From Tianweitania sp. UT-5YL-CI-8 (GTDB lineage: Bacteria; Pseudomonadota; Alphaproteobacteria; Rhizobiales; Rhizobiaceae): 64,000 nucleotides of DNA. The notes beneath the pieces were generated by a model, which saw nothing but the letters and a program-made list of their open reading frames with translations, made no database searches and was not told where the DNA came from. The DNA lies in the NCBI RefSeq assembly GCF_030010215.1, contig NZ_JASCRR010000001.1, positions 124,001 to 188,000 of the forward strand, given 5' to 3'. Made by a program: the position numbers and the translations under genes. The stretch's first letter is position 1; the number at the start of each line of letters is the position of its first letter. Below, piece after piece: positions 1 through 8,362 of this stretch.

Positions 1-1
1 T

Positions 2-589
2 GCCGAAACAGTCGCCGACAAACTCGGCATGAAGGAATTGCCGAGGCGGGCGGATGCCGCTGTTCCGCCCCGCGACGATCTCGAACCGTCGCCGGCGCTC
101 TCGATCATTGAAAACGGGCCGGATAGCTTCGTCGGCCGGAAGATGGGCGTGCTTGTTAGCCCAGGCGCCGATGCGGTATTGCTGAAGAAGCTGCAAGCAG
201 CGATCGAGAAGGAAGGCGCGGTCATGGAGATCGTCGCACCGAAAGTTGGCGGCGTCGAGGCCGCTGACGGGAGCTGGATCGAGGCAAAGCACATGATCGA
301 CGGTGGGCCGTCGGTTCTGTTCGACGCCGTGGCGCTCATTCTCTCCGAAGAGGGTGCTGAACGCTTGGCCGGTGAGGCCGCTGCACGAGATTTCGTTGCC
401 GACGCGTTCGCCCACTGCAAATTCATTGCGTTCACGTCGGGGAGCATCCCGCTCTTGCAGAAAGCCGGCGTCGATCCTGAAGCCGACGAGGGCCTGATAG
501 AACTCGATGATCCGAAGGCCGTAGCCAAGTTCATCGCTTCCTGCCGCAAGCTCCGCCTTTGGAGCCGGGAAATGGCCGTCAAGCTTTAA
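2..589 (+). CDS. katE: Large-subunit catalase (HPII type), C-terminal part
   Basis: This is the 3' end of a gene that begins before the window; the frame is open from base 2 and ends in TAA. The visible part starts with the linker typical of large-subunit catalases (AETVADKLGMKELPRR) and continues through the extra flavodoxin/DJ-1-like C-terminal domain (KMGVLVSPGADAVLL near its start, then HMIDGGPSVLFDAVALIL). Large-subunit catalases decompose hydrogen peroxide in the cytoplasm; the haem-binding core lies outside the window. In rhizobia katE-type genes commonly belong to the EcfG general stress regulon, which fits the stress-type genes further along, but no promoter can be inspected here. 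The family call is secure; the exact paralogue is not. Confidence 0.9.
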   Translation, partial: AETVADKLGMKELPRRADAAVPPRDDLEPSPALSIIENGPDSFVGRKMGVLVSPGADAVLLKKLQAAIEKEGAVMEIVAPKVGGVEAADGSWIEAKHMIDGGPSVLFDAVALILSEEGAERLAGEAAARDFVADAFAHCKFIAFTSGSIPLLQKAGVDPEADEGLIELDDPKAVAKFIASCRKLRLWSREMAVKL

Positions 590-851
590 CCGGTTCGAAT
601 GCTTTAAGAGGAGTTCCAACGCAAATTGTTCGAACCGATGTCTGACGCGCGACGGCGTTGACCGTGTCGCCGTCGAGGATGCCGAGCTTCGAAGCGGCGC
701 GAGAGGAGGCTATTTGATCTTCTGGTCGACCTCGAGCCGGTTGCCGACGCTTTGATAGGCTGGATCGTGCGGATGCGGGACGAGAGAGCGGACTGCTGCG
801 CCATCGACGTTCAAGAGGCGGAAGCTGCCCGCCAATCGAGGCAGATGATTT
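590..851. other. Intergenic with an inverted repeat (591-599/629-637)
   Basis: No gene is recognised between the catalase stop and the DUF6766 start. Just after the catalase stop, CGGTTCGAA at 591-599 is matched by TTCGAACCG at 629-637. These are perfect 9-bp arms with a 29-base loop, possibly a 3' mRNA structure, though there is no T-run. A frame at about 708-840 reads protein-like (FDLLVDLEPVADALIGWIV...) without a credible start and may be a decayed gene that I do not recognise. Confidence 0.4.
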
Positions 852-1490
852 ATGAAATCCTTCTTTCGAGATAATGGCCTGACGCTTGCACTGGTGGCAC
901 TGTTTTTGTTCAGCGCGCTGGGCATGATCTGGTCCGGTCATTCCGCCGACAATGAGGAGCTTCAGCATCATGGCTCCGCAGCAATCGGCCTGCTGGCATA
1001 TTTGACGAGCGGCGATTTCCTCTCGGCCCTTTTCGAAAACTGGGAGAGCGAATTCCTGCAGATGTCGGCCTATGTCATGCTCACCGCCATGCTGTTCCAG
1101 CGCGGCTCGGCCGAATCTCGCGATCCTGATGATCCAAACCGGCCCCATGATGAGCTTCCAGCAGGCGCCTGGAAACGCAACCCAATCCTGTCTTGGCTCT
1201 ATTCCTACTCGCTGGGCATCGTTTTGGCCGGGTTGTTCGTCATCTCCTTTGCCCTGCATTGGTGGGCGAGCCTGGCGGCGGCAAACGCGGAGGCGTTTCG
1301 GCACGGCGGAGAGGTCCAGTCACTGGCAAGCTACCTCACCGATGCCAACCTGTGGTTCGAATCCTTCCAGAACTGGCAGTCTGAATTCATGTCGACCGCG
1401 GTCCTGGTCGTTCTTTCGATTTTTCTGAGACACAAGGGCTCTCCGGAATCAAAGCCCGCAGGGGCGGCGAATTCCGAGACGGGAGCGTAG
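852..1490 (+). CDS. DUF6766 family inner-membrane protein
   Basis: A 212-residue protein with four hydrophobic segments (about residues 10-27, 70-82, 115-137 and 182-194) and the repeated pattern of a hydrophobic helix followed by NWESEF or NWQSEF, so the protein looks like an internal duplication (FLSALFENWESEFLQM versus WFESFQNWQSEFMST). This matches the DUF6766 family as I know it; no biochemical role is established. The ATG at 852 follows a purine-rich stretch (GAGGCAGATGA) and gives the usual length. The C-terminal tail is polar (HKGSPESKPAGAANSETGA). It sits between catalase and nadE on its own strand with no obvious operon partner. Confidence 0.75.
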   Translation: MKSFFRDNGLTLALVALFLFSALGMIWSGHSADNEELQHHGSAAIGLLAYLTSGDFLSALFENWESEFLQMSAYVMLTAMLFQRGSAESRDPDDPNRPHDELPAGAWKRNPILSWLYSYSLGIVLAGLFVISFALHWWASLAAANAEAFRHGGEVQSLASYLTDANLWFESFQNWQSEFMSTAVLVVLSIFLRHKGSPESKPAGAANSETGA

Positions 1491-1494
1491 TCCT

Positions 1495-1605
1495 GTTGGC
1501 TGCCGTCAGACCGGCAGGGCCGCCACCGATGATGACGCAGTCGTAAGCTTTGCCCTGGAAGATTGCGTCGTCGTTAGCGTGGCAGTCCGCGAAAACTGAC
1601 GTGTG
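1495..1605 (-). pseudogene. Scrap of a thioredoxin-reductase-like flavoprotein (N-terminal FAD motif)
   Basis: On the minus strand the short open frame contains AYDCVIIGGGPAGLTAAN, the signature FAD-binding start of thioredoxin-reductase-like NAD(P)/FAD oxidoreductases. There is no start codon (a TAA lies just upstream at 1606-1608), and the similarity stops abruptly after TAAN, where the usual continuation (IYLARF-like) is missing and the sequence runs into the end of the DUF6766 gene. About 20 recognisable codons survive. I infer a deletion that removed the rest of the gene and brought the neighbours together. Confidence 0.65.
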
Positions 1606-1655
1606 TTAGAATTTTCCATCAAAGAGATGCCGAATTTCAAGGATTGCCTCTATCA

Positions 1656-2483
1656 CTATTTGTCAGCCGAACCGGCCTCGACCGGAAGAGCGCGTTTGTG
1701 TGCCGTGCTCGAATACATATGAAGTATCCGCTGGCGCGCTGCTTGGTCGACCTCGCGGCCTTCCAGGAAGTCGTCGATTTGATCGTAGGTGACGCCATAT
1801 GCATCTTCATCGGGACGAAGTGGCACCAGGTTCTCAAGATCGGCCGTCGGCACCTTGGAAACAAGATCCGATGGAGCACCCAGATGCGCCGCCAGGGCGC
1901 GAACTCTGCGTTTGTTGAGTCCCGACAGAGGAAGGATGTCCGCGGCGCCGTCGCCGAATTTGGTGAAAAATCCCATCAATGCCTCGGCGGCATGATCCGT
2001 GCCAATCACCAGTCCGCGTGTTGCGCCGGCGAGCGCGAACTGGGCGATCATGCGCTGACGCGCCTTAATGTTGCCGAGCAGGAAATCCTCACGTCCCGCG
2101 TCACCGAGATTTGTGCCGGCTAGTTTGATCGAATGCAGCATCGCGTCAGCCGCCGGCTTGATATCGACACGGAGAACCTCGTCCGCCTGTATCGTGTCCA
2201 AGGCCCGCTGTGCGTCGCTCTCGTCTGCCTGGGTTCCATAGGGAAGCCTAGCGGCCAGGAATTTGGCCTGGTATCCAGTTGCTTGCAATTCTTCGACGGC
2301 GCGTTGAGCGATGAGAGCAGCAGCGAGCGAATCCACCCCACCGCTAATCCCAAGCACGTAGGCGCTGAGACCCGAGGCACGCATATACGTGCCGAGAAAG
2401 TCGACGCGCCGACGTGCTTCCAGCGCAACATCAAAATCGGAAGCCACGCCCAAGGCTTCGATGATTTGTTCCTGTTCTGTCAT
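1656..2483 (-). CDS. nadE: NH3-dependent NAD+ synthetase
   Basis: A 275-residue protein of the ammonia-dependent NAD synthetase type. It lacks the N-terminal glutaminase domain found in the long form, and its length matches the short form. The PP-loop ATP-pyrophosphatase signature SGGVDS is at residues 47-52, and the later conserved stretches (GNIKARQRMIAQFALA, GTDHAAEALMGFFTKFGDGA, PLSGLNKRRVRALA, KVPTADLE) are all present and in order. The enzyme adenylates nicotinic acid adenine dinucleotide and amidates it to NAD+ in the cytoplasm. It is a single-gene unit; the sequence upstream holds only a very short unrecognised frame. Confidence 0.95.
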   Translation of the reverse strand: MTEQEQIIEALGVASDFDVALEARRRVDFLGTYMRASGLSAYVLGISGGVDSLAAALIAQRAVEELQATGYQAKFLAARLPYGTQADESDAQRALDTIQADEVLRVDIKPAADAMLHSIKLAGTNLGDAGREDFLLGNIKARQRMIAQFALAGATRGLVIGTDHAAEALMGFFTKFGDGAADILPLSGLNKRRVRALAAHLGAPSDLVSKVPTADLENLVPLRPDEDAYGVTYDQIDDFLEGREVDQAARQRILHMYSSTAHKRALPVEAGSADK

Positions 2484-2501
2484 TCGCGAGTGCTCCTAGT
2501 A

Positions 2502-2618
2502 TCATAGCATTCCGTCTATCCGCGCCGCCACAAGATCGGCGGTAAGGACCGTCTCGGCCTGCATACCGTAATTTTCGGGCGCCCAATTCGTAAACGGCGG
2601 CTCTGGACCGGCTGCCAT
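2502..2618 (-). other. Short unrecognised frame upstream of nadE
   Basis: A 38-codon frame on the nadE strand (starts MAAGPEPPFTNW, ends AARIDGML) stops 18 bases before the nadE start. Its composition looks protein-like, and it could be the surviving C-terminus of a lost gene or a tiny leader gene. I see no family match and no strong ribosome-binding site. Confidence 0.2.
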
Positions 2619-2734
2619 GACGACATTCGGTTAGCAAGCGCTGACGTGACAACGTCAGACGACGTGCAACTCGGCAGCGGGTGTCTTGTCGTGATAAATC
2701 CGCATCGCGGCATCAAAAAGGCTTGGGTTTAATC

Positions 2735-2914
2735 ATGCCGGCATGGGAGATTGTGACGCTCTATTTCGAGGCGGACCAGTTAACGCAGCGGGTGCCAGAG
2801 GGCGAGACTGCCGTTCTCGAAAACGTCCTCGAAGTCCGCAGCATCGCGGCCGTTCCGAACAAAGCGGGATCCACCCAGGTCCACGACCTTGCTGTCGCTC
2901 TGATCGGCGCGTGA
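2735..2914 (+). CDS. Small hypothetical protein (59 aa)
   Basis: A 59-residue frame (MPAWEIVTLYFEADQLTQRV..., ending HDLAVALIGA) with no family that I recognise. It has no clear Shine-Dalgarno sequence. The antisense strand carries a competing 94-codon frame with Cys pairs, so even the coding strand is uncertain. The amino-acid composition (balanced, few Arg/Pro runs) looks slightly more natural than the antisense version. Confidence 0.25.
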   Translation: MPAWEIVTLYFEADQLTQRVPEGETAVLENVLEVRSIAAVPNKAGSTQVHDLAVALIGA

Positions 2915-3388
2915 AGTCGACATTTTTTTTCATATTGAACTTTACCCGAGCACAATGCCGCGTAACCCCGATCATCGCATCCAACCCTCTTAAGCTCTCC
3001 ACTTGCTGGTTCGTTCCAATGTCTGCAAGTTGCGCAGATATCCAAGCTCGTCCAGGTTCACGAGATCGGAATGCACGAGGCGATTTGGCTAGCTGGCCAG
3101 ACCTGTCAGTGCAATGCGATCCTTCGACCCACACGGTAGATCGGCAATCAGCCGAGGATAGCGACTATGAACACGACGTGAGGTCGTACCGCATTCTGGA
3201 CAGACCTCTAAGGCTGGCACCGCGATGCCCATCAACAGCTGTGCAGGCGGTCTGCGACCGCGTATCCGCCGTCCGGTATCCGCAGAATGTAACTGCCGGA
3301 CCGTCTGGCGAACGTGACAAGTGCATTTCCAAAGGTGATACGATAAGGTTCATCCTGCCAATCTGTGTCGCGCGACAGGGAACGCCGA
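2915..3388. other. Intergenic, nothing recognised
   Basis: About 470 bases with no gene or RNA that I can name. A GGAAC lies at 3379-3383 but has no CGTT at the spacing of an EcfG promoter. The right end must contain the promoter of the following LysR gene. Confidence 0.4.
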
Positions 3389-4282
3389 ATGGACATCGAG
3401 GACCTGCGGACATTTGTCGAAGTTGCGGATGCCGGAGGCGTTTCAGCTGCCGCGCGTCGGCTTGGTGTATCCAAGTCGATCGTCAGTCGTCGGCTCGTCC
3501 GACTTGAGGGGGAGCTTGGCGTCCAATTGTTGGCCCGAACAACTCGGGGTGCGGCCCTGACGGAAGCAGGGGTCGCGTTTCGTGACCATGCGGCTAGAGT
3601 TGGCGCTGAGATCGACGCGGCAAGGGAAACCATCCAGCCCACCGGTGACCTGACCGGTCGCCTGCGCGTCGCTATGTCCCTGACCTTCGGCCCAACGCAT
3701 CTGGCGCCTGTTCTGGCGGAACTGGCGCGCCGCCATCCGAGACTTCACATCAACTCGACCTACAGCGACCGCTTCGTCGATCTTATCACCGAGGGCTTGG
3801 ATTGCGCTGTCCGGGTCGGGCTCCTGCAGGACTCCAGTATGCTCGCAAGGCGCGTTGGGACCATCCATGCGAAGTTACTTGCAAGCCCAGATTACATCAC
3901 GCAGCACGGCGCGCCGGAGGCGCCTTGGGAGATCGCCCGGCATCAGGCGCTGATGCAGGGCACCGAATCCTGGCAGTTCATGGACGGCGACACGATCGTT
4001 ACCGTCAATCCGCAGGGGCGCTACAAAGCTGACAACGGTATCGCTCTCGCTGCGGCCGCTGCCGCAGGGCTCGGAGTCGCTTGGCTGCCCGATTGCGTCA
4101 CCGATCCCTATGTCGCTTCAGGCGCGCTCGTGCCGATCATGACACGCTACCCGCCACCTTCGGCAGGCGTCTACGTCATCCGGCCGCCGGGCCAGCATCC
4201 GTCGCGAAAGGTGCGAGTCCTGACCGAGCTGCTGATAGAGTGTCTTGCCGAGGATCCGCGCCTCGCGGCCGTCGGGCGCTAG
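3389..4282 (+). CDS. LysR-family transcriptional regulator
   Basis: A 297-residue LysR regulator. The N-terminal winged helix-turn-helix (residues 1-60) includes the classic recognition segment GVSAAARRLGVSKSIVSRRL, followed by the linker helix and a substrate-binding domain with the usual phrases (LRVAMSLTFGPTHLAPVLAEL, LITEGLDCAVRVG). The ATG at 3389 was chosen over an in-frame one 24 bases upstream because AGGGA at 3377-3381 is correctly spaced and the protein then begins MDIEDLRTFVEVAD, as expected of the family. The effector is unknown. It is followed after 142 bases, on the same strand, by a pirin gene, a common LysR target, so regulation of that gene is plausible. Confidence 0.9.
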   Translation: MDIEDLRTFVEVADAGGVSAAARRLGVSKSIVSRRLVRLEGELGVQLLARTTRGAALTEAGVAFRDHAARVGAEIDAARETIQPTGDLTGRLRVAMSLTFGPTHLAPVLAELARRHPRLHINSTYSDRFVDLITEGLDCAVRVGLLQDSSMLARRVGTIHAKLLASPDYITQHGAPEAPWEIARHQALMQGTESWQFMDGDTIVTVNPQGRYKADNGIALAAAAAAGLGVAWLPDCVTDPYVASGALVPIMTRYPPPSAGVYVIRPPGQHPSRKVRVLTELLIECLAEDPRLAAVGR

Positions 4283-4424
4283 CCTCGGTTTCTCGAATCA
4301 ACGGAGTAGCGTTCCACTTTCGGCAACACAGCTTGGCACATGGCGGGCCTAGCTGCGATTGCGGCTGGCGGTTAGGACGAAGGCCAAGCGGGATCACGCG
4401 GTCCGCCAGAAAAGGATCATGCCC

Positions 4425-5360
4425 ATGAGTTGGAACCCATTACTCGAACCGGGCCGTCCGGACGAGGTCGGCCTCGACGCGATCGAGACCCTCATTGTCC
4501 CGCGCTCCCGAGACCTTGGCGATTTCGAGGTCCGGCGCGCCCTTCCGGCACCAAATCGGCAAATGGTCGGACCCTTCATCTTCTTCGATCAGGCCGGACC
4601 GGCAGAGTTTCTGACGGGTCAGGGTGTGGACGTGAGGCCGCATCCGCATATCGGGCTCGGCACGGTGACCTATCTGTTCCAGGGCGACTTCCATCACCGC
4701 GACAGCACTGGCGCCGATCAGATTATAAAGCCCGGCGCACTGAACTGGATGGTGGCCGGACGCGGCGTCACACATTCGGAGCGCACCTCCGCGACCGCGC
4801 GAACCGGCCCGAACAGCCTGTTTGGCATCCAGACGTGGCTGGCTCTGCCGGAGAGTCACGAGGACGTGGCCCCCAGCTTCGAGCATCATGGCAAGGAAGC
4901 GTTGCCCATCATTGAAGATCGCGGCGTCTCAGTTCGGCTGATCCTCGGACACGTTTATGGCATGGCGGCGCCCGCAACGATGCTGTCCGAGACGTTCTAT
5001 GCCGACGTGAAGCTTGAACCTGGCCGCCGTCTGCCAATGCCGGACAATCACGAGGACCGCGGGATCTACATCGTCGAAGGCTCGATCTCAGTCGCCGGAC
5101 AGGAATTCGAGGCTGGACAGATGATGGTGTTTCGGCCGGGCGACCGCATCACGGTGTCCGCTGGACAGCGGGGAGCGCGGCTGATGATACTCGGCGGCGC
5201 GACCTTCAACGGTCCGAGATACATCTGGTGGAACTTCGTCGCCTCTTCCCAGGAGAGGATCGAGCTTGCCAAGGCCGAGTGGCGCGCGGCAAACTGGGGC
5301 GAGGGCCGCTTCGACCTGCCTGCCGACGACCGGAGCGAGCACATTCCCCTTCCGGAATGA
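4425..5360 (+). CDS. Pirin family protein (cupin)
   Basis: A 311-residue bicupin. The N-terminal cupin carries the pirin metal-binding signature PHPHIGLGTVTYLFQG (His73, His75) and GVTHSER further on; the second cupin follows (PMPDNHEDRGIYIVEGSISV). Some bacterial pirins have quercetin 2,3-dioxygenase activity, and others modulate enzymes or act as redox sensors; nothing here decides between these. AAAAGGA at 4410-4416 places the start at the second ATG (MSWNPLLEPG), 8 bases downstream, rather than at 4419. It is 24 bases upstream of, and probably co-transcribed with, the DUF5996-acetyltransferase gene. Confidence 0.9.
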   Translation: MSWNPLLEPGRPDEVGLDAIETLIVPRSRDLGDFEVRRALPAPNRQMVGPFIFFDQAGPAEFLTGQGVDVRPHPHIGLGTVTYLFQGDFHHRDSTGADQIIKPGALNWMVAGRGVTHSERTSATARTGPNSLFGIQTWLALPESHEDVAPSFEHHGKEALPIIEDRGVSVRLILGHVYGMAAPATMLSETFYADVKLEPGRRLPMPDNHEDRGIYIVEGSISVAGQEFEAGQMMVFRPGDRITVSAGQRGARLMILGGATFNGPRYIWWNFVASSQERIELAKAEWRAANWGEGRFDLPADDRSEHIPLPE

Positions 5361-5384
5361 TCGAACGAGCTTGGAGAAGCGACA

Positions 5385-6635
5385 ATGAACAATTGGCCAC
5401 AACTCGATTATCTCGGCTGGCGCGAAACGTGTTCGGCTCTGCATCTCTATCTGCAGATCGCAGGGAAATACCGGCTGGCGCATACACCGTGGCTCAATCA
5501 CTCTTGGAATGCGACCTTCTACGTCACTCCCAACGGACTCGCCTCCTCGCCCATCCCAGATGGCCCGGGCATCGAGATCCTGTTCGATCTTCACGAGCAT
5601 AGGGTCGTGGGCACCTGCGGCAATGGTCGCAGGAAATCGTTCGACCTCGGGCCGACGACGGTCGCTAAATTCCACGCCAGCTTCGTGCAACTGATTTCCG
5701 AGCTCGGCGGCACGCCCACCTTTAACGGCCAGCCAAACGAGGTGCCGAACCCGGTTCCCTTCGCTGAGGACGAACGTGACCGCCCATATGACCGCGACGC
5801 GGTCAAGCGTTTTCACCAGGCCCTGAGAGCAATCGACACGGTGTTCAACCGGTTCCGCACGTCATTTATCGGCAAGTCCAGTCCCGTTCACCTGTTCTGG
5901 GGCAGCTTCGACTTGGCGATCACGCGCTTTTCTGGACGACGAGCACCATTGCATCCCGGCGGTATCCCGTCCTTGCCCGACGATGTGGCGCAGGAGGCTT
6001 ACGACCGAGAGGTCTCGTCAGCGGGTTTTTGGCCAGGTGGCGGCGGTATCGACTATCCGGCCTTCTACGCATACGCCTATCCGGCGCCAAGCGGCTTCCG
6101 CGCCGCCTCCGTGCAACCCGAGGCCGCGTTCTGGCACGAGGACCTGTCGGAATTTGTTCTCCCTTACGAGGCCGTGCAGTCCGCCGCCGATCCCGACGAA
6201 GCCCTGATGGCTTTCCTCGTCACGACCTACGAGGCGGCGGCCGATCTGGGCGGCTGGGACCGCAGCCTGCTGGAATGTGCGCAAGGTCAGCCGCGCAAGG
6301 TCCGCCCATCGGACGCGGCGCTGGTAGGGAACGTGCCTTCGGTGGGCGACGAGAAGGTCGAGCGGGAAGACGGCCCATCGAAAGGGCGCTACCGTCTGGT
6401 CGTCGATGGCGTTGAGGCGGAGATGACTTACAGCCGCGCTGGCGACGGCTTGATCATCATCGACCACACGGAAGTGCCTGCGGTCTTGCGTGGCCGCAAG
6501 GTCGGCGAGCGACTGGTGCGCCAAGCGATTGAAGATGCGCGGCGCGACGGGATCGAGATTATTCCGCTCTGCCCATTTGCAAAAGCCCAGATCGGCCGCC
6601 ACCCGGAATGGCAGGACGTGCTGCGTCAATCGTGA
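5385..6635 (+). CDS. DUF5996 protein fused to a YjdJ-type GNAT acetyltransferase domain
   Basis: A 416-residue two-part protein. Residues 1-305 match the DUF5996 family (start WPQLDYLGWRETCSALHLYL; later PVHLFWGSFDLAITRFSGR and a Tyr/Pro-rich segment ending in a conserved FWHEDLSEFVLPYEAV). Residues 330-416 are a compact GCN5-related acetyltransferase of the short YjdJ type (GLIIIDHTEVPAVLRGRK, GERLVRQAIEDARR, and the terminal CPFAKAQIGRHPEWQDVL). DUF5996 has no known function; the small GNAT domain probably binds acetyl-CoA. GGAG at a good distance supports the ATG. The junction around residue 310 (PSVGDEKVEREDGPSKG) reads as a flexible linker. DUF5996 proteins normally end before this point, so the fusion is notable. 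Confidence 0.8.
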   Translation: MNNWPQLDYLGWRETCSALHLYLQIAGKYRLAHTPWLNHSWNATFYVTPNGLASSPIPDGPGIEILFDLHEHRVVGTCGNGRRKSFDLGPTTVAKFHASFVQLISELGGTPTFNGQPNEVPNPVPFAEDERDRPYDRDAVKRFHQALRAIDTVFNRFRTSFIGKSSPVHLFWGSFDLAITRFSGRRAPLHPGGIPSLPDDVAQEAYDREVSSAGFWPGGGGIDYPAFYAYAYPAPSGFRAASVQPEAAFWHEDLSEFVLPYEAVQSAADPDEALMAFLVTTYEAAADLGGWDRSLLECAQGQPRKVRPSDAALVGNVPSVGDEKVEREDGPSKGRYRLVVDGVEAEMTYSRAGDGLIIIDHTEVPAVLRGRKVGERLVRQAIEDARRDGIEIIPLCPFAKAQIGRHPEWQDVLRQS

Positions 6636-7117
6636 GAGGGTGGCGGCGGATCATGGCGTCGGTCGGCACCGTGATTTGCCGGCCACCACTGTCCAAATAG
6701 TCGCGAGTTGGGTCGCAAGCTTCCGCCGGCAACGGTGGCGCCGAGAACAGCAGCTATCCGTTTATCGGTTCATCGACCGGACTGTGCGGCATGAGTACGG
6801 GGCAATAATCGCGCCTACTCGATAAGTGAATCACCGTAATTGGACATTGGACATCGGACTGCTGCACACACTCGCTTCGACGAACCAACGACGGATGATC
6901 AATAAGGTGCGGCATCTCGGTGTTCACATCGAACGTGCTTTGCTCCTGGCCGGGCGAACCGAAATGAGACTCTTGAATGATCATCCACCTCGGCGGATGA
7001 TCACTCGGCGGTAGAAGTTTTCCGAGCATGAGGAGTTATGAACGGACTTGCCATGGTAATTCCGCTCGATAGTTGAAATTGGCTTGATTGGAACGGCCCG
7101 GAGAGCGCAATCTCTGT
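6636..7117. other. Intergenic with a perfect 9-bp inverted repeat (6978-6986/6995-7003)
   Basis: No convincing gene. TGATCATCC at 6978-6986 is repeated inverted as GGATGATCA at 6995-7003 with an 8-base spacer. It could be an operator or a bidirectional terminator between the convergent DUF5996 and SDR genes; there is no T-run. A 62-codon frame across it has no ribosome-binding site and an atypical composition. Confidence 0.45.
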
Positions 7118-7900
7118 TCAGACCGTTGGCACTGTGCCGCCGTCTATGAGGTGCTCCGATCCCGTGATGCTGGCAGCGCGATCGGAGACGAGGAAGGCAA
7201 TCAGGCTTGCGACCTCCTCCGGCGACGACGGTCGCCCGATCGGAATGCCTCCTAGCGAGTCCATGATCATGCGCTTGCCCGCTTCCACATCTGCCCCGGA
7301 TTCGACGCCGAGACGTTCGGCGAGCCTGACGGCGGCCTCGGTCTCGATCCAGCCGGGCGAGACACGCACGACACGGACGCCTTTCGGCGACACTTCCTTT
7401 GAGAGCGCCTTGCTGTAGTTGGAAAGCGCCGCTTTCGCAGCCGCGTAGGCAGTCGTCGCCTCGGGCAGCGGCATGGTCCGCTGAATTGACGTGACATGGA
7501 CGACAACCCCGCCGCCCTGGGCGACCATGCTCGGCACAAGGGAGCGGTCGAGCCGTACCGCCGGCATGAGGTTGAGGCCAAGTTCCCGCGTCCAGTCCTC
7601 GTCGCCAAGCGCCGCGAAGCCGCCCGCCGGAGCCGACGAGCCGCCAAGCATGTGGACAACGATGTCGACACCGCCGAGGCGATCCCGCACGGCCGCCGCA
7701 AGGGTGTCGCAGCCTTCGGCCGAGGTCAGGTCCGCCGCGGCGAACTGCACACCCCTTTCGAGCGTTTCCGGACGGGTGCGGGCGCTGGTCAGCACCTCGG
7801 CTCCAAGTTCGCGAAACAGCCGGACCGTCGCGGCCCCGGCACCGCGGGTGCCGGATGTGACGATCGCCCGCTTGCCTTCGAGAGTGACGAACGGGATCAC
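7118..7900 (-). CDS. SDR-family NAD(P)-dependent oxidoreductase
   Basis: A 260-residue classical short-chain dehydrogenase. It has a Rossmann start with a [12 protein letters not shown] variant of TGxxxGxG, the NNAG position altered to HMLGG, a catalytic Ser in HVTSIQRTM, and the YAAAK catalytic Tyr-Lys pair, ending with the SDR C-terminus [18 protein letters not shown] place the start at a GTG (7900) that overlaps the stop of the preceding SnoaL-like gene as GTGA, because an ATG further upstream would lie inside that gene. It is therefore translationally coupled to the upstream gene. The substrate is unknown. The pair is divergent from a LysR regulator, the usual sign of LysR control. Confidence 0.88.
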   Translation of the reverse strand: MIPFVTLEGKRAIVTSGTRGAGAATVRLFRELGAEVLTSARTRPETLERGVQFAAADLTSAEGCDTLAAAVRDRLGGVDIVVHMLGGSSAPAGGFAALGDEDWTRELGLNLMPAVRLDRSLVPSMVAQGGGVVVHVTSIQRTMPLPEATTAYAAAKAALSNYSKALSKEVSPKGVRVVRVSPGWIETEAAVRLAERLGVESGADVEAGKRMIMDSLGGIPIGRPSSPEEVASLIAFLVSDRAASITGSEHLIDGGTVPTV

Positions 7901-8226
7901 GGCACGATCTCCAATTCTGCAATGCTGTCGCCGTCGAGGATGAAGAAGTATCTGAGGTCTATCGGGCTGCCGGGAAAGTCGCCCACGACGTGGCTCATCA
8001 CCACCATGCGGCCTGCATCCGCTGCCATCGCAAAGGGTTCGACCGAGTAGGAAAACTCGGTCGATGCTTCCGCCTTCCAGCGACGGATCGCTTCTCGTCC
8101 AGTATGGGTCCTGCGTTCGTCCTTCACCGATGCGTCGTCGCTGAAACACGCGGCCACGGCATCGGCGTTTCTACTCCGGTCGGCTTCGAAATAGGCAGCG
8201 ATCTGCCGGGGTAGCTGTACGTCCAT
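7897..8226 (-). CDS. SnoaL-like / NTF2-fold protein
   Basis: A 109-residue protein with the polyketide-cyclase/NTF2-like pattern: N-terminal helix ([20 protein letters not shown]), [10 protein letters not shown], then [11 protein letters not shown] and a beta-rich C-terminus ([18 protein letters not shown]). Such proteins are small cone-shaped folds, often isomerases, hydrolases or binding proteins; no activity can be assigned. The start is at 8226, where GGAGA lies 6 bases upstream; longer readings extend into the promoter. It is the first gene of a two-gene operon with the SDR (GTGA overlap) and is divergent from the LysR gene at 8363. Confidence 0.8.
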   Translation of the reverse strand: MDVQLPRQIAAYFEADRSRNADAVAACFSDDASVKDERRTHTGREAIRRWKAEASTEFSYSVEPFAMAADAGRMVVMSHVVGDFPGSPIDLRYFFILDGDSIAELEIVP

Positions 8227-8362
8227 CTCACATCTCCGTTCGCTTGTGATGGCAGGTGCCGGACCAGTTGGTCGATCCGGCGTCGATGACTGCAATCTAG
8301 GGCTGGACGTTAACCGTGATAATTGGGACAAAGTCGGACGTCACATTGCGGAAAGCAGGATA

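Noticed and set aside
579-1304. Long minus-strand frame opposite the DUF6766 gene
   Set aside because: It overlaps the recognised DUF6766 gene almost completely, has an Arg/Gln-rich composition and no family resemblance.
2761-3045. 94-codon minus-strand frame with CATC and CSGK pairs
   Set aside because: It lies opposite the small plus-strand frame and has no ribosome-binding site; the Cys pairs alone do not make a zinc protein. Neither strand is convincing.
3379-3404. GGAAC at 3379 before the LysR gene
   Set aside because: No CGTT occurs 16 or 17 bases downstream.
7118-8149. SDR gene extended upstream to 8149
   Set aside because: The extension is the SnoaL-like gene read in another frame; the GTGA overlap gives a natural start.
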